A stretch of DNA of 26,160 bases. Origin: CAYWXK01 sp964462515 (lineage in GTDB: Bacteria; Planctomycetota; Phycisphaerae; Sedimentisphaerales; Anaerobacaceae). This document shows, one piece after another, positions 15,076 to 22,957 of the stretch (position 1 is its first letter; the number at the start of each line of letters is the position of its first letter). The notes under the pieces are model-generated. The model did no database searches and was not told the origin of the DNA. It worked only from the letters and a program-made list of their open reading frames with translations. The stretch covers positions 1-26,160 of the forward strand of contig CAYWXK010000049.1 in assembly GCA_964462515.1 (NCBI GenBank), written 5' to 3'. Both the position numbers and the translations under genes were made by a program.

Positions 15076-16392
15076 ATGGCGGAGCATATATTTACTGGTT
15101 TTGGATTCGGGCCGATTCAAGCGGGCCTATTTGTTAAAGAGGCATATCAGAGCGGCAATTTTTTGCGGATAGTCGCTGCTGAAATTGACCAGTCGATTGT
15201 CGATGCGGTCAGGGCTAATAAAGGCAGCTATTACGTCAATGTTGCTAAAGCCGATGGCATCGAGGCGCAAAAGATAGACGGCGTCGAACTATTAAATCCC
15301 AACGTTCCAAAAGACAGACAAGCTCTTGTTGAGGTTTTGGCTCAATCCACGGAAATTACTACCTGCTTACCTTCAATAAATTTTTACGACAGTATTATGG
15401 CGTTGATTGCTGAGGGTTTGAAAAATAGCAAAGCAAAAGCGACGATAATTTACACTGCGGAAAATCATAATCGCGCTGCGGAGATACTGGAAGAAGCGGT
15501 CGATAAAAAAATTAGTGCTATATCACGGGATAGGGTGCAGTTTCTTAATACCGTCATCGGCAAAATGAGCAGAGTTGTTGACGATGTCGATGAAATCGCG
15601 GAGTTGAAACTCAAAACCATAACGCCGGGTTTTAAGCGTGCCTTTTTGGTTGAAGAATTCAATCGAATCCTTGTTACTCGCACGCGAATTCCCCATTTCA
15701 GGCCCGGCATCGAGGTGTTTGTTGAAAAAGATGATTTGCTCCCCTTTGAGGAGGCAAAATTATATGGCCATAACGCCGGACATTCTTTGCTCGGTTTTCT
15801 CGGCGCCGTCAAGGGCTATACTAAGATGACGGAGGTCAAAGAGGATGGTGCCATTATGCAAATCGGCACAGATGCTTTTTTGAAGGAATCCGGAGCAGCG
15901 CTTATAAAGAAATATGCCAATCTTGGGGATGAGCTTTTTACAAAGGCCGGCTACAAAAATTACGCAGAGGATTTACTTACGCGGATGACAAATCCGTATT
16001 TAGCAGATACGGTTGCGAGGGTCTGTCGTGATGTGGTCCGCAAGCTCGGGATAAATGAGAGGATATTCGGCACAATGCAACTGGCGATTGAGTATGGCAT
16101 AGAGCCAAAGAATATGGCCTTGGGGGCAATAGCAGGAGTAGCTATTCTGCTTGATAAAGCAAAAGAATATAACCTGCCCGGCGATTTATGTTTTACGGAC
16201 TGGCGCAAGCTGGATGGCTCAAGCATTGAGAATATTCTCGATTGGCTCTGGAATGGCCAAACATATACGGTGGCACGGCCATCCTGGCCGTGTCTTCACG
16301 GGCTGTCCACAGAATCCCTTTCGGGAGAAGCCCGTGCCACACTTATCAAATATGTCCAAAACGCACGAGAACACTTGGAGACTTTGATATAA
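15076..16392 (+). CDS. mannitol-1-phosphate 5-dehydrogenase-like polyol dehydrogenase
   Basis: A 438-residue NAD(P)-dependent polyol dehydrogenase of the long-chain mannitol dehydrogenase family. The N-terminal nucleotide-binding loop is FTGFGFGPIQAG (6-16). TAENHN (128-133) matches the family segment after the second Rossmann half, and KLYGHNAGHSLLG holds K228, N233 and H236, the conserved catalytic set. It would oxidise a polyol phosphate or reduce a ketose phosphate, linking the cluster to polyol metabolism; specificity is unknown. Residues 399-422 are encoded by an interspersed two-hairpin repeat (16270-16340), which splices a low-homology segment in frame near the C-terminus. Starts one base after the DUF4432 stop. 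Confidence 0.83.
   Translation: MAEHIFTGFGFGPIQAGLFVKEAYQSGNFLRIVAAEIDQSIVDAVRANKGSYYVNVAKADGIEAQKIDGVELLNPNVPKDRQALVEVLAQSTEITTCLPSINFYDSIMALIAEGLKNSKAKATIIYTAENHNRAAEILEEAVDKKISAISRDRVQFLNTVIGKMSRVVDDVDEIAELKLKTITPGFKRAFLVEEFNRILVTRTRIPHFRPGIEVFVEKDDLLPFEEAKLYGHNAGHSLLGFLGAVKGYTKMTEVKEDGAIMQIGTDAFLKESGAALIKKYANLGDELFTKAGYKNYAEDLLTRMTNPYLADTVARVCRDVVRKLGINERIFGTMQLAIEYGIEPKNMALGAIAGVAILLDKAKEYNLPGDLCFTDWRKLDGSSIENILDWLWNGQTYTVARPSWPCLHGLSTESLSGEARATLIKYVQNAREHLETLI
16270..16340 (+). repeat. two-hairpin interspersed repeat inside a CDS, copy 2
   Basis: Same family as 6629-6678: hairpin CACGGCCA-TCC-TGGCCGTG, then CACGGGCT and AAGCCCGTG arms separated by a longer loop of about 21 extra bases. 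It is read in a different frame from copy 1, as residues 399-422 of the polyol dehydrogenase, with no stop codon. Confidence 0.9.
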
Positions 16393-16428
16393 GTAAATAA
16401 GTTTGTTTAACTGCATAATCTTTGTAAA

Positions 16429-16464
16429 TTGACGGCAAACTAAGTGCGGTCTATAATGACCGCA
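16429..16464 (+). promoter_or_regulatory. sigma70-type promoter with palindrome centred on -10, upstream of GH172 gene
   Basis: TTGACG (16429-16434), exactly 17 bp, then TATAAT (16452-16457). The -10 hexamer is the exact centre of a perfect inverted repeat, TGCGGTC-TATAAT-GACCGCA (16445-16464). A dimeric repressor bound here would cover the -10 box. The GH172 ATG is 63 bp past the inverted repeat. Confidence 0.65.
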
Positions 16465-16527
16465 TAAGTTCTTTTGTAATGTTTATCATAGATTTTGGGA
16501 AAAATGACGATTTGTCAGGAGCGATGT

Positions 16528-18132
16528 ATGAACACTATTTTGCGGTATCACGTTTTTATATGGTGTATTATTCTTGCAGCGGCAATGCCGCTTGATTGCG
16601 GTGCGAGTTTTTTGGAGGATTTGGCCCGGCCACAGAATGGTCGCAGTATGCGCGTAACATCTACGGGCAAATTGCCCAAGAGCGATGAGCCGGACCCTAA
16701 CAGCAACCACGATAACAGTAATGTCGCACCAGGCCAAACGAAGGTGTTGATGGATGTCCAAGGTCCCGGCGTAATCACGCATATCTGGATTACATTCCTG
16801 GAACCTGAGCCGCATCCGTGGGCGAAAAACGGCTCAGCGGACCATCAGCAGATGCTTCTACGGATGTATTGGGACGGCAAAAAGCGTCCGGCTGTGGAAG
16901 CACCGGTGGGCGACTTTTTTGCGAACTGTTTCGGTAAACGCAATGAGGTGATAAGTCTGCCTGTGATTGTCGAAGACGCGGATTCATACAATTGCTTCTG
17001 GCGTATGCCATTTCGCAAATCTGCGCGAATCGAAATTGTCAACCAGTCAGAAAAGCCCATCAGCCTGCTCTACTATAATATCGACTGGATAAAGAAAAAA
17101 AGTATGCCGAAGGACACGCCCTATTTCTATGCGCAATACCGGCAGGAATATCCCGCGCAAAAGGGCAAGGACTATGTGCTGCTGGAGACAAAAGGCAAGG
17201 GACATTACGTAGGCACGGTCCTGTCGGTGCGGACACGCAGCCCTGCCTGGTTTGGCGAGGGCGATGAGAAGATATATATTGACGGCGAAAAAAAGCCTTC
17301 AATCTGGGGAACGGGCACGGAAGATTATTTTCTTAGTGCGTGGGGTCTGAAAACCACAAGCACACCATATTTCGGCGTGCCGTATTTTGATAGCTGGGGA
17401 ATCGTTGGCGGCCATACAAGCGCATATCGCTGGCACATAAACGACCCGATTGTGTTCAATACCGCCATCAAGGTAACTTTCGAGCACTTTGGCTGGATTT
17501 CACCTGATGAGAATCCAGGCTATAAAAGCGATAGCTGGAATGAGCGCGAAGACGATTACGCAAGTGTTGCATTCTGGTATCAGACCGGTGAGCCGACGTT
17601 TGAGGCGCGTGCACCCGACGGCACAGAGCGCAGATTGCCAAATCTGGATATGGTTTTCCCGGCCAGGCAATTTACTGATAAACAGTTTTATGGCGAGGGA
17701 CAGGCCGTTGCACAAGAGCTGGACATCTACTACCCCGGTGGACAACTGCTTTATATGCCTCCTGCCCAGCAAGATGCGTGGATTGAGATTCCGTTTGAGG
17801 TCAAGGTCAAGGAGCCAAAGCGGCTGTTACTCAATATGACCAGCTCATACGATTACGGCAAATACCAGGCGTATCTTGATGGAGTAAAAATCGGGCCGGT
17901 GATAGACCTTTATAGCGGGCAGATTAAAAGCGGGGAATATCATTTGCTAGATTTTTGGCCTGAGCCGGGCAAATACAAGCTGCGGCTGGAATGTGTCGGC
18001 AAGAATCTGCTATCCACCGGATACTATCTGGGCGTCGAGTCGGTTCGCCTGCGAGAGCGTCGGCCTCGCGTCAAGGACTATGGCCACGACCGCGATAAAA
18101 ACTGGCGCGAAAATCCTGTGCTGTATGAGTAA
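16528..18132 (+). CDS. secreted GH172 (DUF2961) glycoside hydrolase
   Basis: A 534-residue exported protein. Residues 1-26 are a signal peptide with probable cleavage near CGA-S. DUF2961/GH172 hallmarks are present: PAVEAPVGDFF (121-131), GEGDEKIYIDGE (243-254), WGTGTEDYFLSAWG (260-273) and YRWHINDPIVF. Characterised GH172 members act on fructofuranose and arabinofuranose linkages (for example difructose dianhydride and D-arabinan enzymes), with Glu residues in these motifs as catalysts; exact specificity here is unknown. A C-terminal beta domain follows (about 440-520). I chose the ATG at 16528 because AGGAG lies six bases upstream, unlike the in-frame ATG at 16495. It is likely controlled separately from the upstream cluster by its own promoter. 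Confidence 0.87.
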   Translation: MNTILRYHVFIWCIILAAAMPLDCGASFLEDLARPQNGRSMRVTSTGKLPKSDEPDPNSNHDNSNVAPGQTKVLMDVQGPGVITHIWITFLEPEPHPWAKNGSADHQQMLLRMYWDGKKRPAVEAPVGDFFANCFGKRNEVISLPVIVEDADSYNCFWRMPFRKSARIEIVNQSEKPISLLYYNIDWIKKKSMPKDTPYFYAQYRQEYPAQKGKDYVLLETKGKGHYVGTVLSVRTRSPAWFGEGDEKIYIDGEKKPSIWGTGTEDYFLSAWGLKTTSTPYFGVPYFDSWGIVGGHTSAYRWHINDPIVFNTAIKVTFEHFGWISPDENPGYKSDSWNEREDDYASVAFWYQTGEPTFEARAPDGTERRLPNLDMVFPARQFTDKQFYGEGQAVAQELDIYYPGGQLLYMPPAQQDAWIEIPFEVKVKEPKRLLLNMTSSYDYGKYQAYLDGVKIGPVIDLYSGQIKSGEYHLLDFWPEPGKYKLRLECVGKNLLSTGYYLGVESVRLRERRPRVKDYGHDRDKNWRENPVLYE

Positions 18133-18156
18133 GAGCACGGCCCCGATTTGTCGGGA

Positions 18157-18185
18157 TTGACATTTGTGCCTGTCGTTTTTAGAAT
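18157..18185 (+). promoter_or_regulatory. near-consensus promoter of the SppA-like gene
   Basis: TTGACA (18157-18162), a 17-bp spacer, TAGAAT (18180-18185). It ends about 30 bp before the ATG, with AAGGA in between, so the leader is very short. It separates this gene from the sugar cluster transcript. Confidence 0.65.
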
Positions 18186-18214
18186 GAGTGAAACAAAATT
18201 TGAAAGGATTTGTT

Positions 18215-19252
18215 ATGGATAATAGTTCAATGTTGCCACCTGCGCAGCCGATTTCGCCTTTGGATGCGGGCAGGCCGGCACCAACAGTAACGCCGAGAAA
18301 AGGAATTGGCTGGAAGATTTTTACGGGCGTTGTTCTGGCGCTCTCGATTATGGCTAATATCGCTTTGGTTTTGATGCTCATTGGGGTATTTACCCTCTTT
18401 GCTACAGGGCAGAGAAATTTACTTGCCGAAGAGGTTATCAAGGAAGGGCCGGCAAGGGCCAAAATTGCAGTGATTGCATTGGAGGGAGTGATTTATGGCG
18501 AATCGGCTAAAGAATTTTGCAGGCAGCTAAAAGAAGCCGGGCAGGATAAGCACGTGAAGGGAGTGATTGTTCGTGTAACTTCGCCCGGGGGCTTGATTTC
18601 ATCGAGCGACCAAATCCATAAAGAAATCCTCAAATACCGCCAGGAGGAAGGTAAGCCGGTTGTCGCATTTATGCAGGACATCGCCACTTCGGGCGGCTAT
18701 TACACATCGGTTGCGTGCGACAAAATCATAGCCGAGCCGACCGCTCTTACCGGTTCGATTGGCGTAATAATGGGGCATTTTGTTTTTCAACAATTGCTTG
18801 AGGAGAAGCTCGGAATTTTGCCGGTGATTATTAAATCGGGCGAAAAGAAGGATTGGCCCAGCTCGTTCCAGGTGCCGACGAAGGAGCAGATTCAGTATTT
18901 AGAGGATGAGCTGATTACGCCTGCGTTTGAAAGATTTGTGCAGGTTGTAGCCGATGGACGAAAAGGACAATTGACGATAGAGGATGTGAAGAAGATAGCA
19001 GACGGCGGCATTTTAGGCGCGCAGGAGGCGCTTAATAAAAAATTGATAGACGAGATTGGCTATCTGGATGAGGCGATAGAATTGGTTAAGTCACTGGCGG
19101 GCGTTAAAGAGGCCCGCGTGGTGGAATATCGCAGGCCATTTTCGCTGGCCAGTTTCCTGAGCTACCGCAATCAGAACGTTCTCAAGCTCGACAGGGCAAC
19201 GCTATACAAACTTAGCACACCGGAGCGATTATATCTGTGGAGTCCATATTAA
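18215..19252 (+). CDS. sppA: signal peptide peptidase SppA-like S49 protease
   Basis: A 345-residue membrane-anchored serine protease of the S49 family, which digests leftover signal peptides in the membrane. A Pro-rich cytoplasmic N-terminus (1-30) is followed by one membrane segment (about 36-63). The protease domain shows RVTSPGGLISSSD, the nucleophile S159 in ATSGGYYTS, TGSIGVIMG, and the general-base Lys region KSGEKKDW (Lys about 211-212). The length is that of the short SppA type. The ATG at 18215 has AAGGA six bases upstream and follows a strong promoter; an in-frame GTG at 18188 is less likely. Downstream lies a secreted glycosidase, probably transcribed separately. Confidence 0.9.
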   Translation: MDNSSMLPPAQPISPLDAGRPAPTVTPRKGIGWKIFTGVVLALSIMANIALVLMLIGVFTLFATGQRNLLAEEVIKEGPARAKIAVIALEGVIYGESAKEFCRQLKEAGQDKHVKGVIVRVTSPGGLISSSDQIHKEILKYRQEEGKPVVAFMQDIATSGGYYTSVACDKIIAEPTALTGSIGVIMGHFVFQQLLEEKLGILPVIIKSGEKKDWPSSFQVPTKEQIQYLEDELITPAFERFVQVVADGRKGQLTIEDVKKIADGGILGAQEALNKKLIDEIGYLDEAIELVKSLAGVKEARVVEYRRPFSLASFLSYRNQNVLKLDRATLYKLSTPERLYLWSPY

Positions 19253-19304
19253 TTCACAGAGAGGTTCTGGTGGTTTTTGCGACGTATCGAAACCAGTTAC
19301 AAAA

Positions 19305-19405
19305 ATCAAAACACAAAAAGCAAATTTTCAATGCAAGATTCAAATTTTAAGGTTTTAATTCTCTATCCTTTTATAACTCTGTGTCTTTGTGCCTTTGTGG
19401 CTTTG
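19305..19405. repeat. interspersed repeat remnants that encode a signal peptide
   Basis: An A-rich AAAATCAAAACACAAAAAGC-type stretch (19305-19350) is followed by GTGTCTTTGTGCCTTTGTGG (19381 on). The latter matches the right arm of the inverted repeat at 13960-13980 and a copy at 24519-24539. Both fragments lie inside the reading frame at the start of the glycosidase gene. Confidence 0.65.
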
Positions 19406-20839
19406 TTGCTTTGCCCGCCTTGTGCTTGTCGGGCGGAAAGCCCGGAAATGCAGTTGATAGTTGTGTCACAGGATGGACAGGGTTTTGTAGAGCGCGATTC
19501 TAAACAGCTTTATATTCCCTTCGGCACAAATTATTACGACCCGCTTACCGGCTGGGCGCCGAAAATATGGCGACAATTCGACTCCGAAAAGGTGCGCCGG
19601 CATTTTCAGATTATGCAAGGACTTGGCGTAAATTGTGCGCGGGTCTTCCTTACTGCTGCCAGTTTCCAGCCTGCACCTGAAACTGTTGAAGAGGAGGCAC
19701 TTAAGAAACTTGATAAACTTGTTGAGATTGCGCGCGAGTCAGGCATCAGACTTGTGCTTACCGGCCCCGACCACTGGGAGGGTTGGCCTTCCTACTGGAA
19801 GCCGGACCGCTTTGCCGGTGAAAATTCCTTGAAGGCGATTGAGCGGTTCTGGGATGTTGTTGGGAGGCGATATAAAGGGGAGCCGGCCATTTTTTCCTGG
19901 GACATTCTCAATGAGCCACATCTGCCGTGGTTTGTGGAGGAATGGCGTCCGTTATGGAGCGACTGGCTGAAAGAGACATACAAAAGCTGGGACAAATTGA
20001 AAACAGCGTGGGGGAAGGAGCTTGCCGACGCCAATCAATGGGAACAGATTACCGCTCCAGCGGATAAACCAGATGCGAATAGTCCAATGTTGCGTGACTG
20101 GCAGCTTTTTCGCGAGCATCTTGCTGACCGGTGGGTCAGCCGACAGGTTGAGGCACTGCGCAAAGCCGACCCGACACACTTAATTAGCGTTGGCTACATC
20201 CAGTGGTCATATCCATTGATTCGCCACGGTAATCCCGGCCGATATGCGGCGTTCAATCCTCACCGCCAGGCGAGATTGCTTGATTTTGTGACAATTCACT
20301 TCTATCCGACCCTCGGCGACCCATTCGGCTCGGAACAGAATTGGCAGAACAATCTTGGTTATTTGCAGGCGGTTCTGGCGGACTGTCACGCCGGCAAACC
20401 GTTGCTGCTCGGCGAGTATGGCTGGTATGGCGGCGGTGCAGCACAAAACAATCCATACCGAACCGAAGAGCAGCAGGCCAACTGGCTCTGTGCCGAAGTT
20501 GAAGCGACGCGGCCTCTGGCAGCCGGCTGGCTGTCGTGGCCATTCGCCGACACGCCCGGGTCAACCGATTTGAGCTTGTTCGGCGGCCTGGTCAAATCTG
20601 ATTTGACTATTAAGGTCTGGGGTGAGAAGTTCAAAATGCTGGCGGCGAATCTATCGGAACTGAAGCGGCCGACACCGAAGCTGCCTGCGTTTGATTTTCC
20701 TGATGCGCTGACGGCTGATGATGAGGCCCTTAGCCGGATGCATCAACGCTATGTAGAAGCCATTCGGCAGGCAATACGCCAGACCGGTGTGATGACAGAG
20801 CCGGTAGAGAAAGGAAAAGAAACTCCGCAGGCGAAATAG
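19331..20839 (+). CDS. secreted clan GH-A glycoside hydrolase (GH5-like)
   Basis: A 502-residue exported glycosidase with a TIM-barrel pattern of clan GH-A (cellulase/mannanase type). The acid/base is probably E195 in SWDILNEPHLPW and the nucleophile E362 in LLLGEYGWYGG. FGTNYYDP near residue 65 and TIHFYPT near 321 are typical strand ends. The signal peptide at 1-35 ends CACRA-ESP. The ATG at 19331 gives a clean signal peptide but has no Shine-Dalgarno sequence; an in-frame TTG at 19277 adds 18 residues and has GAGAGG upstream. Residues 17-25, the hydrophobic core of the signal peptide, are encoded by an interspersed repeat arm. The substrate could be a beta-mannan or beta-glucan; this is not resolved. 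Confidence 0.84.
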   Translation: MQDSNFKVLILYPFITLCLCAFVALLLCPPCACRAESPEMQLIVVSQDGQGFVERDSKQLYIPFGTNYYDPLTGWAPKIWRQFDSEKVRRHFQIMQGLGVNCARVFLTAASFQPAPETVEEEALKKLDKLVEIARESGIRLVLTGPDHWEGWPSYWKPDRFAGENSLKAIERFWDVVGRRYKGEPAIFSWDILNEPHLPWFVEEWRPLWSDWLKETYKSWDKLKTAWGKELADANQWEQITAPADKPDANSPMLRDWQLFREHLADRWVSRQVEALRKADPTHLISVGYIQWSYPLIRHGNPGRYAAFNPHRQARLLDFVTIHFYPTLGDPFGSEQNWQNNLGYLQAVLADCHAGKPLLLGEYGWYGGGAAQNNPYRTEEQQANWLCAEVEATRPLAAGWLSWPFADTPGSTDLSLFGGLVKSDLTIKVWGEKFKMLAANLSELKRPTPKLPAFDFPDALTADDEALSRMHQRYVEAIRQAIRQTGVMTEPVEKGKETPQAK

Positions 20840-20986
20840 ACACTGCGTGAATAATTATTGGGCTGTCAAGGGACACAAACTCGACTTGCAAAGCCGTCGT
20901 GGCGGGTCAGGGTTATGAAAAGGGTGTGTGCGGCGGTTGTGTTCTTGAGTGATTATCGAAAGCTATAACTCAATATGGAGGCGATT

Positions 20987-21484
20987 ATGTTCGCAAAAAT
21001 TGCAAAAAAGTTTCAGTTGCTGCTTTTATGCACCGTAAGTTTCTGCGTAGCATTTATAGCAGGGTGTGCAGCAGGTACGGTGGATGCCGGGCCAAAGCTG
21101 TTGAATTCGCAGGTCATTGGTTGGGACACTGCACAGTCGTATCAGGCGGATTGGGGCCAGATGCGGACGTATTTCCGGGGCGAGACGCCCGGCACCAAGG
21201 ACGTTCTTACGGCGGTGGCTGTGGTCGAACCGGGCAAAACCGTCCACCGGTCGCACCGGCATGTTGAGGAGGAATACCTCGCTGTGGTTACGGGTTCCGG
21301 TCAATGGTTTCTGGCCGGCAAGGAGTTCTCTGCACAACGTGGGGACATCCTTTATGTTGAGCCGTGGGTCTATCACGGGCTCACCAATACGGGCAATGAA
21401 CCGTTAATCTTTGTTGTTGTCCGCTACAGTCCTAAGGGAACCAAGACGCCGCCCAGGCCGGACAACCGCAAGGACGAACTATAA
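20987..21484 (+). CDS. cupin-domain lipoprotein
   Basis: A 165-residue lipoprotein with a single cupin barrel. The lipobox is I24-A25-G26-C27 after a hydrophobic segment. Cupin motif 1 is G83-x6-H90-x-H92-x3-E96-x6-G103, and motif 2 ends with H130 in EPWVYHG, giving a complete 3-His/1-Glu metal site. It probably binds or modifies a small molecule in the periplasm; the reaction is unknown. The ATG at 20987 is preceded by GGAGG at five bases, so it is preferred to the ATG at 20975, which overlaps the ribosome-binding site. It is monocistronic in appearance. Confidence 0.85.
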   Translation: MFAKIAKKFQLLLLCTVSFCVAFIAGCAAGTVDAGPKLLNSQVIGWDTAQSYQADWGQMRTYFRGETPGTKDVLTAVAVVEPGKTVHRSHRHVEEEYLAVVTGSGQWFLAGKEFSAQRGDILYVEPWVYHGLTNTGNEPLIFVVVRYSPKGTKTPPRPDNRKDEL

Positions 21485-21855
21485 TTTGAACAGCCATGAC
21501 AGCTTGGCCGTTAGCCCGGATTTTTCAAAGCCACAGAGGTCACAGAGAACACAGAGGGTTAAGTGTTTGTTATTAAAGAAATTATGATATTCGGTATGAT
21601 TTTAGCGATTTTCCCGCAAAGGACAGTGTGCAAATTTTAGATGTGTACGTAATCTCTAAAGCAGCAAGCAATTAGGTCGTATTTTTGCAAAACGCATGAA
21701 ATATGCGGGTTAGAATGTATTTCTCATCGCGGACGACGTGCCGCTTGTCCTGCGAAGTCCGCCTTGTCCCCGAAAAAGTAAGCTATACGTATGTATAAGC
21801 ATGCACTATTTCCTGAATTTTCTCGCCATCAACGCACAAAAGACAAAGTGCCGAT
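21485..21855. other. non-coding region with repeat fragments
   Basis: No credible gene. It contains a CCACAGAGGTCACAGAGAAC repeat (21531-21560) and a GCGGAC...GTCCGC palindrome (21729-21762) related to the repeats at 3474 and 24856. Confidence 0.6.
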
Positions 21856-21993
21856 TTACAATGTTCTGCGTCTGCGCAGCCAGGTAACAAAACCTACACC
21901 GATACCACAAAGCAGAGCAAACGGGGAGAAAACACGATAAGCAGGCAAAAAGGACTTAGGGGGCAGATACTGTGATAAATTTCCCTGAGCTAA
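21856..21993 (-). pseudogene. remnant of a C-terminal membrane-anchor/sorting tail
   Basis: On the minus strand, 45 open codons without a credible start encode LPPKSFLPAYRVFSPFALLC, a Gly-rich hydrophobic segment, then WLRRRRTL and a stop. A Pro-containing lead, one membrane span and a terminal Arg cluster are the layout of PEP-CTERM-type sorting tails, though no exact PEP motif is seen. The body of the protein is absent: an in-frame stop lies immediately upstream. It could equally be an extremely short membrane peptide starting at a TTG. Confidence 0.35.
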
Positions 21994-22018
21994 TTAGGAA
22001 TCACTGGTAATCAAGGGT

Positions 22019-22486
22019 TTATGAAAATGGGCTACGAACTTGATGTTCTCTTATGATGTATATTAAGACGACCAATAAATTATAAAGTAAAAATGCTGCT
22101 ATTAGAAGTATAAATCCCCATTTCAATATTCCAATGACATTATTGGCACATACAGTTAATGCATAAGGATTGTCTTTAATTGGACGCATACAAAGTCGAA
22201 AGATAAGAGGAATTGCGATAGCTGATATAAAAGTAAGCACAAGCATAGATAATGCCATATCCTCGCCTATCTCAAGTGACATAAAAGAACACAATAGGCC
22301 AAGCAAAAATATCAGAAAAATTGACATGCGAAAAAGAATTTTACGAATGTTTTTTCTCTCCTTTGTCTCTATTTCTTTAAGTGCCTTTTGATAAATTGGG
22401 TGAGCCTTTATTTTTTCCTCTGTCTCTCTAATCAGTTCTGCTCGACGTTCAGGTGTAAAACTATTTTGGTGAGGTTTTTCATTCAT
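22019..22486 (-). CDS. small three-span membrane protein, unknown function
   Basis: 155 residues. A charged helical N-terminus (1-48, with RRAELIRETEEKIKAHP) is followed by three predicted membrane spans at about 52-70, 77-100 and 117-145, with a short polar tail. No family was recognised. The ATG at 22486 has a GAGAG purine run upstream. Composition is AT-rich like the neighbouring accessory genes. A second small membrane protein gene lies upstream on the same strand. Confidence 0.65.
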   Translation of the reverse strand: MNEKPHQNSFTPERRAELIRETEEKIKAHPIYQKALKEIETKERKNIRKILFRMSIFLIFLLGLLCSFMSLEIGEDMALSMLVLTFISAIAIPLIFRLCMRPIKDNPYALTVCANNVIGILKWGFILLIAAFLLYNLLVVLIYIIREHQVRSPFS

Positions 22487-22645
22487 TGTATTTTTCTCTC
22501 AATTTTTCTTGTTGTTCAGGGCCGAGGGCCTTACGAAAGTCGGTCAAGGCGTTTTTCGATGTTTAAGCAAAACCAGATTACCATACATCTGGCTGGCAAG
22601 GCAAGGAAAAACGAAGGCGAATTTTGTCAAGCATTACTCAACCTC

Positions 22646-22876
22646 TTATTGCTTTTTTTCTTCTATGTTTGGGGGGCTTTTAGGCTTTGCCAAAAGGCAA
22701 ACAATGCCATAAACAAGCCAAACTAAAATCGTGCAGCCGACTGCTCCAACAGTTTTCTCAGCAAGGGTTGAAGGAGCAAAAACGCTATATCTGATGGAAT
22801 GAAAAGCATAAAATATTGGCATCGAAAAAGCGAACACAGTTAACCAAACAGGCCATTTACAAGATAATCTTCGCAT
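22646..22876 (-). CDS. small two-span membrane protein, unknown function
   Basis: 76 residues with membrane segments at about 9-29 (WPVWLTVFAFSMPIFYAF) and 41-63 (KTVGAVGCTILVWLVYGIVC), and a charged tail. AAGG lies seven bases upstream of the ATG at 22876, which supports real translation. No family was recognised. It sits 81 bp downstream of the RCC1-type gene on the same strand. The 160 bp between it and the next gene contain repeat-like sequence that opens spurious plus-strand frames. Confidence 0.55.
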   Translation of the reverse strand: MRRLSCKWPVWLTVFAFSMPIFYAFHSIRYSVFAPSTLAEKTVGAVGCTILVWLVYGIVCLLAKPKSPPNIEEKKQ

Positions 22877-22957
22877 TTTATTGCCTTACTAAGAAGTTTG
22901 AACGTCTTTTTCTTAAAAGCACCGCACCAAAACAGAGCAGTAAGAGCGTGGCTGGTT

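Noticed and set aside
18143..18155. CCCGA-TTTG-TCGGG as terminator of the GH172 gene
   Set aside because: Only five base pairs and no T-run; it lies just ahead of the next promoter and is not convincing.
20945..20969. TTGAGT...TATAAC as promoter of the cupin gene
   Set aside because: The spacer is only 13 bp.
22388..22726. Plus-strand frames opposite the small membrane proteins
   Set aside because: They run antisense to the two minus-strand genes or across repeat sequence; no initiation signal and no recognisable domain.
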